From assembly GCF_003019815.1 (NCBI RefSeq), contig NZ_CP027773.1:2863001-2927000 (forward strand): a stretch of DNA of 64,000 nt. Reading direction: 5' to 3'. Source of the DNA: Variovorax sp. PMC12 (GTDB lineage: Bacteria > Pseudomonadota > Gammaproteobacteria > Burkholderiales > Burkholderiaceae_C). The notes under the pieces were generated by a model. That model searched no databases and was not told the origin of the DNA. It worked only from the letters and a program-made list of their open reading frames with translations. The position numbers were made by a program, and so were the translations under genes. Below are positions 44,134-54,184 of the stretch, in pieces (position 1 is the first letter of the stretch; each line of letters starts with the position of its first letter).

Positions 44134-45183
44134 ATGCCCACCCCATCCCCAACCCCCGGCGTGACACTCGCCAAGCCCCGCATCGCCGTGCTGCTCGGCG
44201 ACCCGAGCGGCATCGGCCCCGAAATGGCCGTGAAGCTGCTGGCGCGCCAGCGCAACCTGGATGCGGCCCGCGTGCTGCTGATCGCCGACCCGGTCGTGCT
44301 CGCGGCCGGCGAGCGGGTGGCGGGCGCGAAGCTCGATGTGCTGACGGCCGACAGCCTCGACACGCTGCGCTTCGAGGACGGCCGGCCCACCCTGCTCGCG
44401 AAGGACTGGATGCAGGGGCAGGAGCCGGTGCTGGGCGAATCGAACGAGCCATCGGGCCGGGCGTCGTTCGAGGCGCTGGAGCTGGCCACCGCCGCCGTGC
44501 GGCGCGGCCAGGCCGACGCGATCCTGTTCGCGCCGCTCAACAAGCATTCGCTGCGCCTGGGCGGCCTGGTGCACGAGGACGAGCTGCGCTACATGCAGGA
44601 GCGCTTCGCCGTCACCGGCTTCGTCTGCGAGTTCAACCTCACCGGCTCGCTCTGGACCTCGCGCGTGACCTCGCACATTCCGCTGAAGGACGTGGCGAGC
44701 CACATCACCGTGCAGGGCGTGAGCGACGCGGTGAAGATCATCGCCGCCGCGTTGCGCCGCTCGGGCGTGGCGCATCCGCGCATCGCGGTGACGGGGCTCA
44801 ACCCGCACGCGGGCGACGGCGGCTCGATCGGCATGGAAGAAATCGAAATCATCGCGCCAGCCATCGAGCGACTGCGCGCCGAAGGCTTCGACGCGCGCGG
44901 CCCGTTCTCTCCCGACACGGTGTTCATCGGCGCGCGGCGCGGCGACGTCGACGCAGTGGTGTCGATGTACCACGACCAGGGCCAGATCGCGATGAAGCTC
45001 ATGGGCTTCGAGCAGGGCGTGACCCTGCACGGCGGCCTGCCGGTGCCGGTGGCCACGTCGGCCAGCGGCAGCGCCTTCGACATCGCGGGCCGGGGCATCG
45101 CGCAGATCGAGGGGCTGCAGCAGGCCTTCGACCTGTGCGTGCGCATGGCCAGCGGCGCGCCGGTGCGCGTGCCGGCCGGCTGA
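44134..45183 (+). CDS. PdxA2-like 4-phosphoerythronate/4-hydroxythreonine-4-phosphate dehydrogenase family protein
   Basis: 349 residues from the ATG at 44134; a GTG overlapping the previous stop at 44092 could add 14. GDPSGIGPEMAVKLL opening, and three metal-binding histidines: His181 in TSHIP, His225 in NPHAGDGG and His280 in MYHDQGQ. PdxA2 enzymes oxidise and decarboxylate four-carbon acid sugar phosphates such as 4-phosphoerythronate or 4-phosphothreonate. Co-transcription with an orphan Bug protein under a LysR regulator, away from pyridoxine genes, points to catabolism rather than vitamin B6 synthesis. Confidence 0.85.
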   Translation: MPTPSPTPGVTLAKPRIAVLLGDPSGIGPEMAVKLLARQRNLDAARVLLIADPVVLAAGERVAGAKLDVLTADSLDTLRFEDGRPTLLAKDWMQGQEPVLGESNEPSGRASFEALELATAAVRRGQADAILFAPLNKHSLRLGGLVHEDELRYMQERFAVTGFVCEFNLTGSLWTSRVTSHIPLKDVASHITVQGVSDAVKIIAAALRRSGVAHPRIAVTGLNPHAGDGGSIGMEEIEIIAPAIERLRAEGFDARGPFSPDTVFIGARRGDVDAVVSMYHDQGQIAMKLMGFEQGVTLHGGLPVPVATSASGSAFDIAGRGIAQIEGLQQAFDLCVRMASGAPVRVPAG

Positions 45184-45189
45184 GGCAAA

Positions 45190-45214
45190 CAAAAAGGGCC
45201 GCTTGCGCGGCCCT
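45190..45214 (-). terminator. Intrinsic terminator, best read on the minus strand
   Basis: AGGGCCGC (45195-45202), loop TTGC, GCGGCCCT (45207-45214). On the minus strand the stem is followed by TTTTTG, so it terminates the DUF805 transcript. It may also end the pdxA2 transcript more weakly. Confidence 0.75.
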
Positions 45215-45250
45215 CGGAAACCATGGCGCCTAACGGCGCCGCTTCAATGT

Positions 45251-45583
45251 TCAGGCGGCCGGCGGCGCACCGTGGGCGTTGGGCTCCGGCTGCGTCGGCT
45301 GCACGTAGAAATAGATCAGCACGAGGTTGATGACCGGGATCAGCATCAGCAGCTGGAGCCAGCCGCTCTTGCCAATGTCGTGCAGGCGGCGCGCGCCCAC
45401 CGCCAGCGCGGGCAGCAGGAAGGCCAGCGCGGCGATCACGTACACGTATTGGTGGATAAGGCTCGCCACGATGAGAACGACCACCTCGGCAAGCACGAAC
45501 CACCAGTACTCCGAGCGCGTGGCCCGGCCGGTGAAGTCGGCGTACTTGTTGAAGCAGGTCTTGACCGCTGTTTGAAAATCCAT
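45251..45583 (-). CDS. DUF805 family membrane protein
   Basis: 110 residues. NKYADFTGRATRSEYWWF is the DUF805 signature, followed by helices VVVLIVASLIHQYVYVIAALAFLLPALAVGARRLHDIGKSGW and LLMLIPVINLVLIYFYV. Function of the family is unknown. Monocistronic, with a perfect 20-base palindrome immediately upstream and its own terminator downstream. Confidence 0.9.
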   Translation of the reverse strand: MDFQTAVKTCFNKYADFTGRATRSEYWWFVLAEVVVLIVASLIHQYVYVIAALAFLLPALAVGARRLHDIGKSGWLQLLMLIPVINLVLIYFYVQPTQPEPNAHGAPPAA

Positions 45584-45605
45584 TTATCGGCTCCTCTTGA
45601 TTGAT

Positions 45606-45639
45606 CCCAGGGAAATTTCCCTGGGCCGATCATATCGGC
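45606..45639. promoter_or_regulatory. Two adjacent perfect palindromes upstream of the DUF805 gene
   Basis: CCCAGGGAAATTTCCCTGGG at 45606-45625 is a perfect 20-base palindrome. GCCGAT-CAT-ATCGGC at 45625-45639 is a second inverted repeat sharing one base with it. The first lies 23 bases upstream of the DUF805 ATG. Neither has a T-run, so an operator is likelier than a terminator. Confidence 0.55.
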
Positions 45640-45722
45640 GCATCTTTCAACCACAAATACAGCCAAAAACAGCCATCTGCTCGCAAACAAACGGCTTATT
45701 CAGTGCATTCCGGGCGGTCGAT

Positions 45723-47276
45723 TCAGCTGCCGAGGCGCTTGAGGAGGCCGGCCGTGGAGGCGTCGAGGCCGGTGATGTCGCCCGAAGCCAGGCGCGGTTC
45801 GATGTCCCTGGCGAGCACCTTGCCCAGCTCCACGCCCCACTGGTCGAAGCTGTTGATGCCCCACAGCGCGCCGCTGGTGAACACGCGGTGCTCGTACATC
45901 GCGAGGAAAGCGCCCAGCGATTCGGGCGTGAGCTTCTCGAACACGAAGAAGGTGCTGGGCCGGTTGCCCGGGAAGTTCTTGTGGCCGCCCTCGTCGAGCT
46001 TGCCGACCATCAGCGCCTGCGCCTGCGCGAGCGCGTTGGCCAGCAGCTTGGGGTGATGGCCTTCGAGGTCGTGCGCGGCGTCGCGCACCGCCACGAATTC
46101 GAGCGGGATCACGTCCGTGCCCTGGTGCAGCATCTGGAAGTAGGCGTGCTGACCGTTGGTGCCCGGCTCGCCCCAAAGCACCGGCGAGGTGCCGAATGCC
46201 ACCGGCTTGCCGTCCGCATCGACCTGCTTGCCGTTGCTTTCCATCTCGAGCTGCTGCAGGTAGGCCGGCAGGCGCTTCAGGGCGCTGTGGTACGGCGCGA
46301 TGCCGCGGCTGGCGAACTTGTGGAAGTTGCGATACCAGACGTCGAGCAGGCCCAGGCGCACCGGCAGGTTCTGCGCGAGCGGCGCGGTGCGGAAGTGCTC
46401 GTCCATGGCATGCGCGCCTGCCAGCAGCCGGCGGAAACCGTCGGCGCCGATGGCCAGCGCAATCGGCAGGCCGATGGCCGACCAGAGCGAATAGCGCCCG
46501 CCCACCCAGTCCCAGAAGCCGAAGGTGGTGTCGATGCCGAACTTCTTCGCCGCTTCCACGTTGGTGGTGAGCGCCGCGAAGTGGCCCGCGATGTCGGTGC
46601 CGCCCGATTGCTCGTACCAGCGCTTGGCCGACTGCGCGTTGGTCATCGTCTCGGCCGTGGTGAAGGTCTTCGAGGCAATGAGGAAGAGCGTGTGCTCGGG
46701 CGCCAGGCCCTTCAGCACGCCCGCCAGTTCATGGCCGTCGACGTTCGACACGAAGTGGAAGCGCTTGCCCGGCGCGGCGAACTCGGCCAGCGCCAGCACA
46801 GCCATCTGCGGTCCGAGGTCGGAGCCGCCGATGCCGATGTTCACCACGTCGGTGATCGTGTGGTCGGCGCGCACCTTCTCGGCATAGGCCAGCATCGCGT
46901 CGAGCGTGGCGTGCACTTCGCGCAGCTCGTTCGCGGTCTTCGGGCCGGTGGGCGCATCGGCCGGCGCGCGCAGCAGCGTGTGCAGCACTGCGCGGTCTTC
47001 GGTGCTGTTGATGTGCTCGCCGGCGAACATGGCGTCGCGGTGCGCCTCGAGGCCGCATTCGCGGGCCAGCGTGAGCAGAAGCTCTTCCGTGCGCGCGTCG
47101 ATCAGGTTCTTCGACAGGTCGGCGAACACATATGGCGCCTCCTGGCTGAAGCGCTCGAATCGGCCGGCGTCGTCGACGAAGGCATGGCGCACGTCGAACT
47201 GGCGGCCCGCGATATCGAAGGCAGATTGCAGCTGCGCCCAGGCCGGCGCACGGTCGCAGCGAAGTTGCATGGCCAT
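45723..47276 (-). CDS. pgi: Glucose-6-phosphate isomerase
   Basis: 517 residues, slightly shorter than E. coli Pgi. Interconverts glucose 6-phosphate and fructose 6-phosphate. Signatures NIGIGGSDLGPQMA, FLIASKTFTTAET, FGFWDWVGGRYSLWSAIGLPIAL and SGALWGINSFDQWGVELGK are intact, with the active-site Glu in GEPGTNGQHAYFQ. The ATG is two bases after the tal stop, so the two form one operon. An alternative ATG two codons later is equivalent. Confidence 0.97.
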   Translation of the reverse strand: MAMQLRCDRAPAWAQLQSAFDIAGRQFDVRHAFVDDAGRFERFSQEAPYVFADLSKNLIDARTEELLLTLARECGLEAHRDAMFAGEHINSTEDRAVLHTLLRAPADAPTGPKTANELREVHATLDAMLAYAEKVRADHTITDVVNIGIGGSDLGPQMAVLALAEFAAPGKRFHFVSNVDGHELAGVLKGLAPEHTLFLIASKTFTTAETMTNAQSAKRWYEQSGGTDIAGHFAALTTNVEAAKKFGIDTTFGFWDWVGGRYSLWSAIGLPIALAIGADGFRRLLAGAHAMDEHFRTAPLAQNLPVRLGLLDVWYRNFHKFASRGIAPYHSALKRLPAYLQQLEMESNGKQVDADGKPVAFGTSPVLWGEPGTNGQHAYFQMLHQGTDVIPLEFVAVRDAAHDLEGHHPKLLANALAQAQALMVGKLDEGGHKNFPGNRPSTFFVFEKLTPESLGAFLAMYEHRVFTSGALWGINSFDQWGVELGKVLARDIEPRLASGDITGLDASTAGLLKRLGS

Positions 47277-47278
47277 GT

Positions 47279-48235
47279 CTACTTGCCGCTTTCCTGCATG
47301 AGCTTTTCGAGCTTCACCGCGTCGGCCGCGAAGGCGCGGATGCCTTCGGCGAGCTTCTCGGTGGCCATGGCGTCTTCGTTGAGCGCGAAGCGGAAGCCGG
47401 CTTCGTCGTAGCTCACCTTGGGCGCGTCGCCCTTGGCCGCGGCCTTGGCGTCGAGCGCGTGTTCGAGCGGCTCGTTGCTGGCGGCCAGCTCGGCCAGCAG
47501 CTCGGGGCTGATGGTCAGCAGGTCGCAGCCGGCCAGCGCCTTGATCTGCCCGACGTTGCGGAAGCTCGCGCCCATGACTTCGGTCTTGATGCCGTGCTGC
47601 TTGTAGTACTCGAAGATCTGGCGCACCGACTTCACGCCGGGGTCGTTCGCGCCGGCGCTGGCGGCCTCGTCCCACTTGGCGCCTGCCGTCTTCTTGTACC
47701 AGTCGTAGATGCGGCCCACGAACGGCGAGATGAGCTGCACGCCGGCCGCACCGCAGGCCACGGCCTGCGCGAACGAGAACAGCAGCGTCAGGTTGGTGCG
47801 GATGCCCTTCTGCTCGAGCGCGCGCGCGGCCTCGATGCCTTCCCACGTGGAAGCCACCTTGATGAGCAGGCGCTTCTCGGTGTCGATGCCTTCGGCCTTG
47901 TAGAGCGCCACGATGCGCTCGCCGCGCGCGATGGTCGCGGCGGTGTCGAACGACAGGCGGGCGTCGACTTCGGTCGACACGCGGCCCGGGATGATGGAGA
48001 GGATTTCGGTGCCGAAGCGCACCAGCAGGCGGTCGATGACCTCGTCGAGCGGCTTGCCCGCGTGCTTCTTCACGGTCTCGTCGAGCAGCGGGCGGTATTC
48101 GGGCTTCTGCACGGCCTTGAGGATCAGCGACGGATTGGTGGTCGCGTCCTGCGGCTTGGAAACGCTGAGTTGCTTGAAGTCACCGGTGTCGGCGACGACG
48201 GTGGTCCACTGGCGGAGGGCATCGAGTTGGTTCAT
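47279..48235 (-). CDS. tal: Transaldolase
   Basis: 318 residues, class I transaldolase of the TalB type. Schiff-base Lys126 in LLIKVASTWEGI, DATTNPSLILKA near the start, and SPFVGRIYDWYKK. Transfers dihydroxyacetone units between sedoheptulose 7-phosphate and glyceraldehyde 3-phosphate in the pentose-phosphate pathway. First gene of a tal-pgi operon. It is clearly distinct from the short FSA-like protein at 34433. Confidence 0.97.
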   Translation of the reverse strand: MNQLDALRQWTTVVADTGDFKQLSVSKPQDATTNPSLILKAVQKPEYRPLLDETVKKHAGKPLDEVIDRLLVRFGTEILSIIPGRVSTEVDARLSFDTAATIARGERIVALYKAEGIDTEKRLLIKVASTWEGIEAARALEQKGIRTNLTLLFSFAQAVACGAAGVQLISPFVGRIYDWYKKTAGAKWDEAASAGANDPGVKSVRQIFEYYKQHGIKTEVMGASFRNVGQIKALAGCDLLTISPELLAELAASNEPLEHALDAKAAAKGDAPKVSYDEAGFRFALNEDAMATEKLAEGIRAFAADAVKLEKLMQESGK

Positions 48236-48491
48236 GAAATCATTATCCTGTGCGGGTTATGACAAGTCCTGCACGCAGTTGCGCGTTGGCCGATGTTTTC
48301 ATGCGCACCGTAGCACGGGTTTCCACGCGGCTCCATCAGCCTGATGCCCGTGGGGTTGTCCGCTTCTTCATGGGGCGCGTCCGGCCTCCTCGCCCTACAG
48401 CGGCTGTGGTCCGCGACTGACGGCCGGGCGCCCGCCCCCCACTTACCCTGAAGCGGATGCTGAACTTTTCCATCCCTTCCAGGAGTGCCCC

Positions 48492-49160
48492 ATGACCCAA
48501 CGCCCGCGCCCCACGGCGCCCGCCGTCCGACCTTTCGACGACCGCCGCACCAGCCATGCGATCGGCGCCATGGCCACGGCCTTCGTGGTGGGCGGCGTCG
48601 CGACCTGGCTGGCGCTGGGGGCGGCTCGCACCGCACGTGCCCAGCCGGCCGGCCCGGCCGACGGCGCTCCGCTGATGCGCGCGCCGCTGCAGGTGGTGGC
48701 CCCGGTCGACCTGCAGCGCTATGCCGGCATGTGGCACGAGCAGGCCCGCCTTCCCAATCGATTCCAGAAACAATGCGCCGGCCCCGTCACCGCGGAATAC
48801 ACGCCGCAGCCCGACGGCACCGTGCAGGTCGTCAACCGCTGCGTTCGGGAGGACGGCAACTTCGACGAGGCCGTCGGCACCGCGCGCGTGGTGCCCGTGG
48901 CGGGACAGCCCGGCGCGGGCCGCCTCGAAGTGCGTTTTGCGCCGGCATGGCTCAGCTGGTTGCCGCTGGTGTGGGGCGACTACTGGATCCTGAAGCTCGA
49001 CCGCGAATACCAGGTCTCGCTCGTCGGCACGCCGGACCGGCAGTACCTCTGGGTGCTGTCGCGCGCGCCGCGGCTCGATGCCGCCGTGCTCGAAGCCGAA
49101 CTCGACTACGCCCGCAGCCTGGGGTTCGACACCGACAAGGTCGTGCTCACCGGCAGGTAA
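48492..49160 (+). CDS. Lipocalin family protein, Blc-like
   Basis: 222 residues. An N-terminal hydrophobic segment (IGAMATAFVVGGVATWLALGA) ending at TARA-QP acts as signal or anchor; no lipobox Cys is present. Lipocalin motif 1 is YAGMWHEQARLPNRFQKQC (G-x-W), followed by YTPQPDGTVQVVNRC, and the WGDYWILKLDREYQVSLVGTPDRQYLWVLSR segment is the Blc pattern. Probably binds lipids in the periplasm. AGGAG lies before the ATG. The last 55 bases overlap the convergent HAD gene. Confidence 0.9.
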   Translation: MTQRPRPTAPAVRPFDDRRTSHAIGAMATAFVVGGVATWLALGAARTARAQPAGPADGAPLMRAPLQVVAPVDLQRYAGMWHEQARLPNRFQKQCAGPVTAEYTPQPDGTVQVVNRCVREDGNFDEAVGTARVVPVAGQPGAGRLEVRFAPAWLSWLPLVWGDYWILKLDREYQVSLVGTPDRQYLWVLSRAPRLDAAVLEAELDYARSLGFDTDKVVLTGR

Positions 49161-49768
49161 CGCTGCAGCTGCGAAGGCAGCATGGCCGGCGAGGTGCAAT
49201 GGATGGCGTGCCAGCCGAAGGCACGGGCCATTTCCACGTTGGCGGCGGAATCGTCGATGAACACCGTCTGCTCGGGGTCGAGGCCATGGCGCATGGCCAG
49301 CACCTCGTAGATCTCGCGCTCCGGCTTGAGGAATTTCACGTCGCCAGAGAACACACCGCCGTCGAAGCGCCGCATGAAGGCATGCCGGCGCTCGATGGCC
49401 CTGGCGTAGGGCGCGGGCATGTTCGACAGGTAGTACAGCCGCAGCGGCTGGCCGGCTTCGCGGTGTTCCATGAGCTGCTCGAGCATGGCCACCGTCACCG
49501 GGATCGGCTCCAGCCGCTCGCCCAGACCCTGCAGCATCGCGTGCAACGGCTCCGGCGGCAGTGCCAGCCGGGCCGACATGCGGGCGATGGCGTCATCCAG
49601 CGTGCGGGTGCCGCAGTCGAAGCCTGTCCAGTCGTCGTGATGGAAAAGCGCCCGCCCCATCGCGGCCGCGGCGGCCTCGGTGGGTGCATGGGACGCCAGG
49701 TGAGCCTGTACCAGGCGGGCGGGCTCCCATGCGAACAGCACGGCGCCCAGATCGAAAACCACGTTCAT
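49106..49768 (-). CDS. HAD-family phosphatase, YihX-like
   Basis: 220 residues. Motif I FDLGAVLFAW has Asp-x-Gly-x-Val as in the YihX glucose-1-phosphate phosphatase group; motif II YLSNMP; motif III Lys in VKFLKPEREIYEVL; motif IV FIDDSAANVEMARAFGW. Begins 12 bases after the stop of the ABC ATPase, making it the fourth gene of that operon. This fits processing of an imported or intracellular sugar phosphate. Its 3' end overlaps the convergent lipocalin gene by 55 bases. Substrate assignment is by resemblance only. Confidence 0.85.
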   Translation of the reverse strand: MNVVFDLGAVLFAWEPARLVQAHLASHAPTEAAAAAMGRALFHHDDWTGFDCGTRTLDDAIARMSARLALPPEPLHAMLQGLGERLEPIPVTVAMLEQLMEHREAGQPLRLYYLSNMPAPYARAIERRHAFMRRFDGGVFSGDVKFLKPEREIYEVLAMRHGLDPEQTVFIDDSAANVEMARAFGWHAIHCTSPAMLPSQLQRYLPVSTTLSVSNPRLRA

Positions 49769-49780
49769 GGCGCCATTGTT

Positions 49781-50833
<1,053 letters not shown>

Positions 50834-50849
50834 GTGTTGTTCTCCCGTT

Positions 50850-53111
50850 TCAATGCACCGGCGCGGCCACCACGGGTGCCGCCCCCGCCTTGCGCCGCCC
50901 CAGCTTGCGCTCCCCCACCACCCACTGCACCAGCGCAATCGCCAGCGACATCAGGATCATGAGCACCGTGCAGTAGGCCAGCGCAATGCCGTAGTCGCCG
51001 TTGCCGACGCGGCCGATGATGTAGGTGGTGGCCAGTTCGTTCTCGGCCGTGACCAGGAAGATCACCGCGCTCACCGTGGTCATGGCGCGCACGAAGCTGT
51101 AGACCAGCGCGGCCACCAGGGCGGGCTTGAGCAGCGGCAGCACCACCTTGAAGAGCGTCTGCGAGGTCGATGCGCGCAGCATCAGCGAGGCTTCGTCGAG
51201 CGAGCGGTCGAGCTGCTTGAATGCCGCGGTGCCGGCGCGCACGCCCACCGGCAGATTGCGGAACATGAAGCACAGCACGATGATCAGCCCCGTGCCCGTG
51301 AGCTCGAAGGGCGGTACGTTGAACGCCAGGATGTAGCTCACGCCCAGCACCGTGCCCGGAATCGCGAAGGCCAGCAGCGCGCCGAACTCGAAGAGCCCCT
51401 GCCCCTTGAACTCGTTGCGCGCCAGCAGCCAGGCAATGAGCAGGCCCAGCGCGGCGGTGATCGGCGCCGAGATGCCCGCGAGCTTGAGCGTGGTGATCAG
51501 CGAGTTCCACGCCGTGCCCGCCCACACCAGCCCGAACTGCCCCCACTCCAGCGCGAAGGCGCTCTTGAAGTGGTTCAGCGTGAAGCTGTAGTCGCGCCCC
51601 CAGGTCTGCACGAAGCCGCCCGCGAAGGCGAACAGGTAGACCACCGCGGTGAACGCGATCCACGGCATGGCGATGCAGTAGATGGCGCGGCGCACGCCGT
51701 CGGGCAGCGCCATCGCGATGCCGGCGTCGCCCTTGCCGCTCACGGTGGTGTAGTTCTGCTTGCCCAGCAGGCCGCGCTGCAGCGCGAACACGCCGAGCGC
51801 GAACAGCGTGAGCACCCAGGCCAGCGAGGCCGCGCGGCCCTGGTCGTACTGCGCGCCGACGATGGCGAAGAAGATGTCGGTCGACAGCACCGAGAACTGC
51901 CCGCCCACCACCACCGGGTTGCCGAAGTCGGCAATGCTTTCGATGAAGCCGACCAGGAAGGCATTGGCCAGCCCGGGCTTCAGCAGCGGCAGCGTGATGG
52001 TGAAGAAGGTGCGGCGGCGGTCGGCGCGCAGCATCTGCGCCGCCTCTTCCAGGCTGGGCGCGATGCCCTGCACCACGCCGCGCATGATCATGAAGGCGAT
52101 GGGCGTGAAGGCGAACAGCTGCGCCACCAGCACGCCCGGCATGCCGTAGAACCAGCGTGTGGGCTCGATGCCGAACACGCTCTCCAGCACCTGGTTGACG
52201 ATGCCGGCGCGGCCGAACAGCAAGATGAGCCCGAGCCCCACCACGAAGGGCGGCGTGATGATCGGCAGCAGCGCCAGCACCCGCAGCGCGCCCTGCCCGC
52301 GCTTGCTGCCGCGCTCGGCCATCAGCGCCATCAGCGTGCCCAGGAAGGTGGTGCCGGCGGCCGTGAGCAGCGCCAGCACCAGCGTGTTCCAGGCCACGCC
52401 GCAGCGCACGCCGCCGCTCAGGCAGCCCAGGCCCCAGATGCGTTCGGTGAACACGCGGGCGACGAAGGCCGTGATCGACCACTGCCCGTCTTCATTGAAG
52501 AAGGCGCCCGACAGCGCCTTGCTTACCGGGTAGGCGATGAACAGCGCCATCAGCACGCCGCAGCCGACGACGGCAGCCGCCACGAACAGGTCGCCCTTGA
52601 ACAGGCCCAGCCGCGCGATGCCGAAGGCCATCAGCAGCACCAGGGCCGTGAGCGCCACGAAGCCGCCCGCGCCGATGCCGAACTGGTTGACCGCCAGCTC
52701 GCCGAACTGCGCGTTGAGCGCGGCAAAGCTCCAGCCGCGCGCACCGATGGTGAAGCCCGCCACCGCCAGCCCGAGCGCGCCTGTCAGCCCACCCGCCAGC
52801 AGCCATCGCCCTTGCGCCTTGCCGGCCGGCAGCCAAGCGCCCACGGCGCACAGCAGCAGCCCCGCCAGCCCGATGAAGAGCCAGCCGCGCCCCTGCGTGG
52901 CCGCCTGCATCAGTCCGTTGGCGCCCTCCGCCTGGCTGAACACCTGCGGAACGGCTTCGTACCAGGTCGAATCCTGGATCGCATACCAGGGCAGCAGCAG
53001 GTAGGCCGCCAGGCCCAGCGCGACCCATGCCCAGATCCAGCGCTGCGAACGCCGGGCGGCGGCCAGCGACGCCGGATTGACCGGCGCGCCTTCGATAGCG
53101 CGCGCTTCCAC
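50850..53111 (-). CDS. Fused ABC permease (two permease halves in one chain), AfuB/FbpB type
   Basis: 753 residues with two BPD_transp_1 halves. EAA loops occur twice: EEAAQMLRADRRRTFFTITLPLLKPGLANAFLV near residue 355 and DEASLMLRASTSQTLFKVVLPLLKPALVAALVYSF near 640. About twelve or more helices, plus an N-terminal set (IWAWVALGLAAYLLLPWY, GWLFIGLAGLLLCAVGAWL and others) ahead of the first half. Starts at a GTG immediately after the binding-protein TAA. Forms the whole membrane channel alone. Confidence 0.92.
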   Translation of the reverse strand: MEARAIEGAPVNPASLAAARRSQRWIWAWVALGLAAYLLLPWYAIQDSTWYEAVPQVFSQAEGANGLMQAATQGRGWLFIGLAGLLLCAVGAWLPAGKAQGRWLLAGGLTGALGLAVAGFTIGARGWSFAALNAQFGELAVNQFGIGAGGFVALTALVLLMAFGIARLGLFKGDLFVAAAVVGCGVLMALFIAYPVSKALSGAFFNEDGQWSITAFVARVFTERIWGLGCLSGGVRCGVAWNTLVLALLTAAGTTFLGTLMALMAERGSKRGQGALRVLALLPIITPPFVVGLGLILLFGRAGIVNQVLESVFGIEPTRWFYGMPGVLVAQLFAFTPIAFMIMRGVVQGIAPSLEEAAQMLRADRRRTFFTITLPLLKPGLANAFLVGFIESIADFGNPVVVGGQFSVLSTDIFFAIVGAQYDQGRAASLAWVLTLFALGVFALQRGLLGKQNYTTVSGKGDAGIAMALPDGVRRAIYCIAMPWIAFTAVVYLFAFAGGFVQTWGRDYSFTLNHFKSAFALEWGQFGLVWAGTAWNSLITTLKLAGISAPITAALGLLIAWLLARNEFKGQGLFEFGALLAFAIPGTVLGVSYILAFNVPPFELTGTGLIIVLCFMFRNLPVGVRAGTAAFKQLDRSLDEASLMLRASTSQTLFKVVLPLLKPALVAALVYSFVRAMTTVSAVIFLVTAENELATTYIIGRVGNGDYGIALAYCTVLMILMSLAIALVQWVVGERKLGRRKAGAAPVVAAPVH

Positions 53112-54125
53112 TTAGCGGGGCAGCGAATTGACGTCTTTTTCCCAGCGCGCGATCAGGCGGCGGCGCTCGGCGCTGGCGCCGTACTTGGCGTAGTCGTAGT
53201 TGATGAACTTGATCTTCTTGAAGTCGGGAATGCGCGGGTCGAGCTTGGCGTTCACGTTGCTCGGCAGCTGGAACTGCTTGTTCGCGGCGCCCAGTTCCTG
53301 CGCGGCGGGCGTCAGCGCCCATTCATAGAACTTCTTGGCGGCGTCGAGGTTGCGTGCTCCCTTGATGATGCTCATGGAGCCGATCTCGGCGCCGGTGCCG
53401 TCGCTCGGCGTGATGGTCTCGACCGGGAAGCCCTGCATCTTCTCGCCGGGGCCGTCATGCACGAAGCTGATGGAGATGGCGGTTTCGCCGCGCGCCACCG
53501 CCTTGATCGGGCCGGTGCCCGAGCGGGTGTACTGGCCCACGTTCTTGTGCAGCGCCTTCAGGTACTCGAATGCCTTGTCCTCGCCCATCATCTGCACCAG
53601 CGTGGCGATCATGGTGTAGGCGGTGCCGCTCGACGCGGGGTTGGCCACCTGGATGTCGCCCTTGTATTCGGGCTTGAGCAGGTCGGCCCAGGTCTTGGGC
53701 ACCGGCAGCTTCTTCTTGGCCAGCAGCTCGGGGTTGTAGCCGAAGCCCAGCGGGCCCGAGTAGATGCCGACAGTCTTGTAGCCCGACTGCTTGGCCTGCT
53801 GCTGCGCCCAGGGGTGCAGCTGCGACAGCGTGGGCGACTTGTATTCGAGCGTCAGGCCCTGTTCGGCCGCCTGCAGGTGCGGGTCGCCGGTGCCGCCGAA
53901 CCAGACGTCGGTCTTGGGGTTGTCCTTCTCGGCGATCAGCTGGGCCAGCGCCTCGCCGGAACCCTTGAGCGCCATGTTGATGCGCACGCCGGTGGTACGC
54001 GCGTAGACGGTGGAAATCACGTTGCACCACTCGGCCTGGACCGAGCAGATGACATTGACGGTCTGCGCCGACGCCGCGGCCGACAGACCCAGCAGCGCGG
54101 CTGCGGTAAAAAGCTTGCTCTTCAT
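53112..54125 (-). CDS. ABC substrate-binding protein, AfuA-like (possible sugar-phosphate binder)
   Basis: 337 residues. Signal peptide LFTAAALLGLSAAASAQ; mature TVNVICSVQAEWCNVISTVYA, then DVWFGGTGDPHLQAAEQGL, SSGTAYTMIATLVQMMGEDKAF, ISISFVHDGPGE, TGAEIGSMSIIKGARNLDAAKKFYEWAL and FINYDYAKYGA. This family is usually labelled iron(III)-binding. The chain has no adjacent Tyr-Tyr pair, the iron-ligand dyad of FbpA/FutA. From memory it is closer to AfuA of Actinobacillus, reported to bind hexose phosphates; His223-Asp224 falls in the matching VHD segment. GGAGA precedes the ATG at 54125. Confidence 0.85.
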   Translation of the reverse strand: MKSKLFTAAALLGLSAAASAQTVNVICSVQAEWCNVISTVYARTTGVRINMALKGSGEALAQLIAEKDNPKTDVWFGGTGDPHLQAAEQGLTLEYKSPTLSQLHPWAQQQAKQSGYKTVGIYSGPLGFGYNPELLAKKKLPVPKTWADLLKPEYKGDIQVANPASSGTAYTMIATLVQMMGEDKAFEYLKALHKNVGQYTRSGTGPIKAVARGETAISISFVHDGPGEKMQGFPVETITPSDGTGAEIGSMSIIKGARNLDAAKKFYEWALTPAAQELGAANKQFQLPSNVNAKLDPRIPDFKKIKFINYDYAKYGASAERRRLIARWEKDVNSLPR

Positions 54126-54184
54126 TCGAAATCTCCACCTCGGCATAAAAAAATGGCCTTGCGGCCGTGGTGCAGCGTAGCTTT

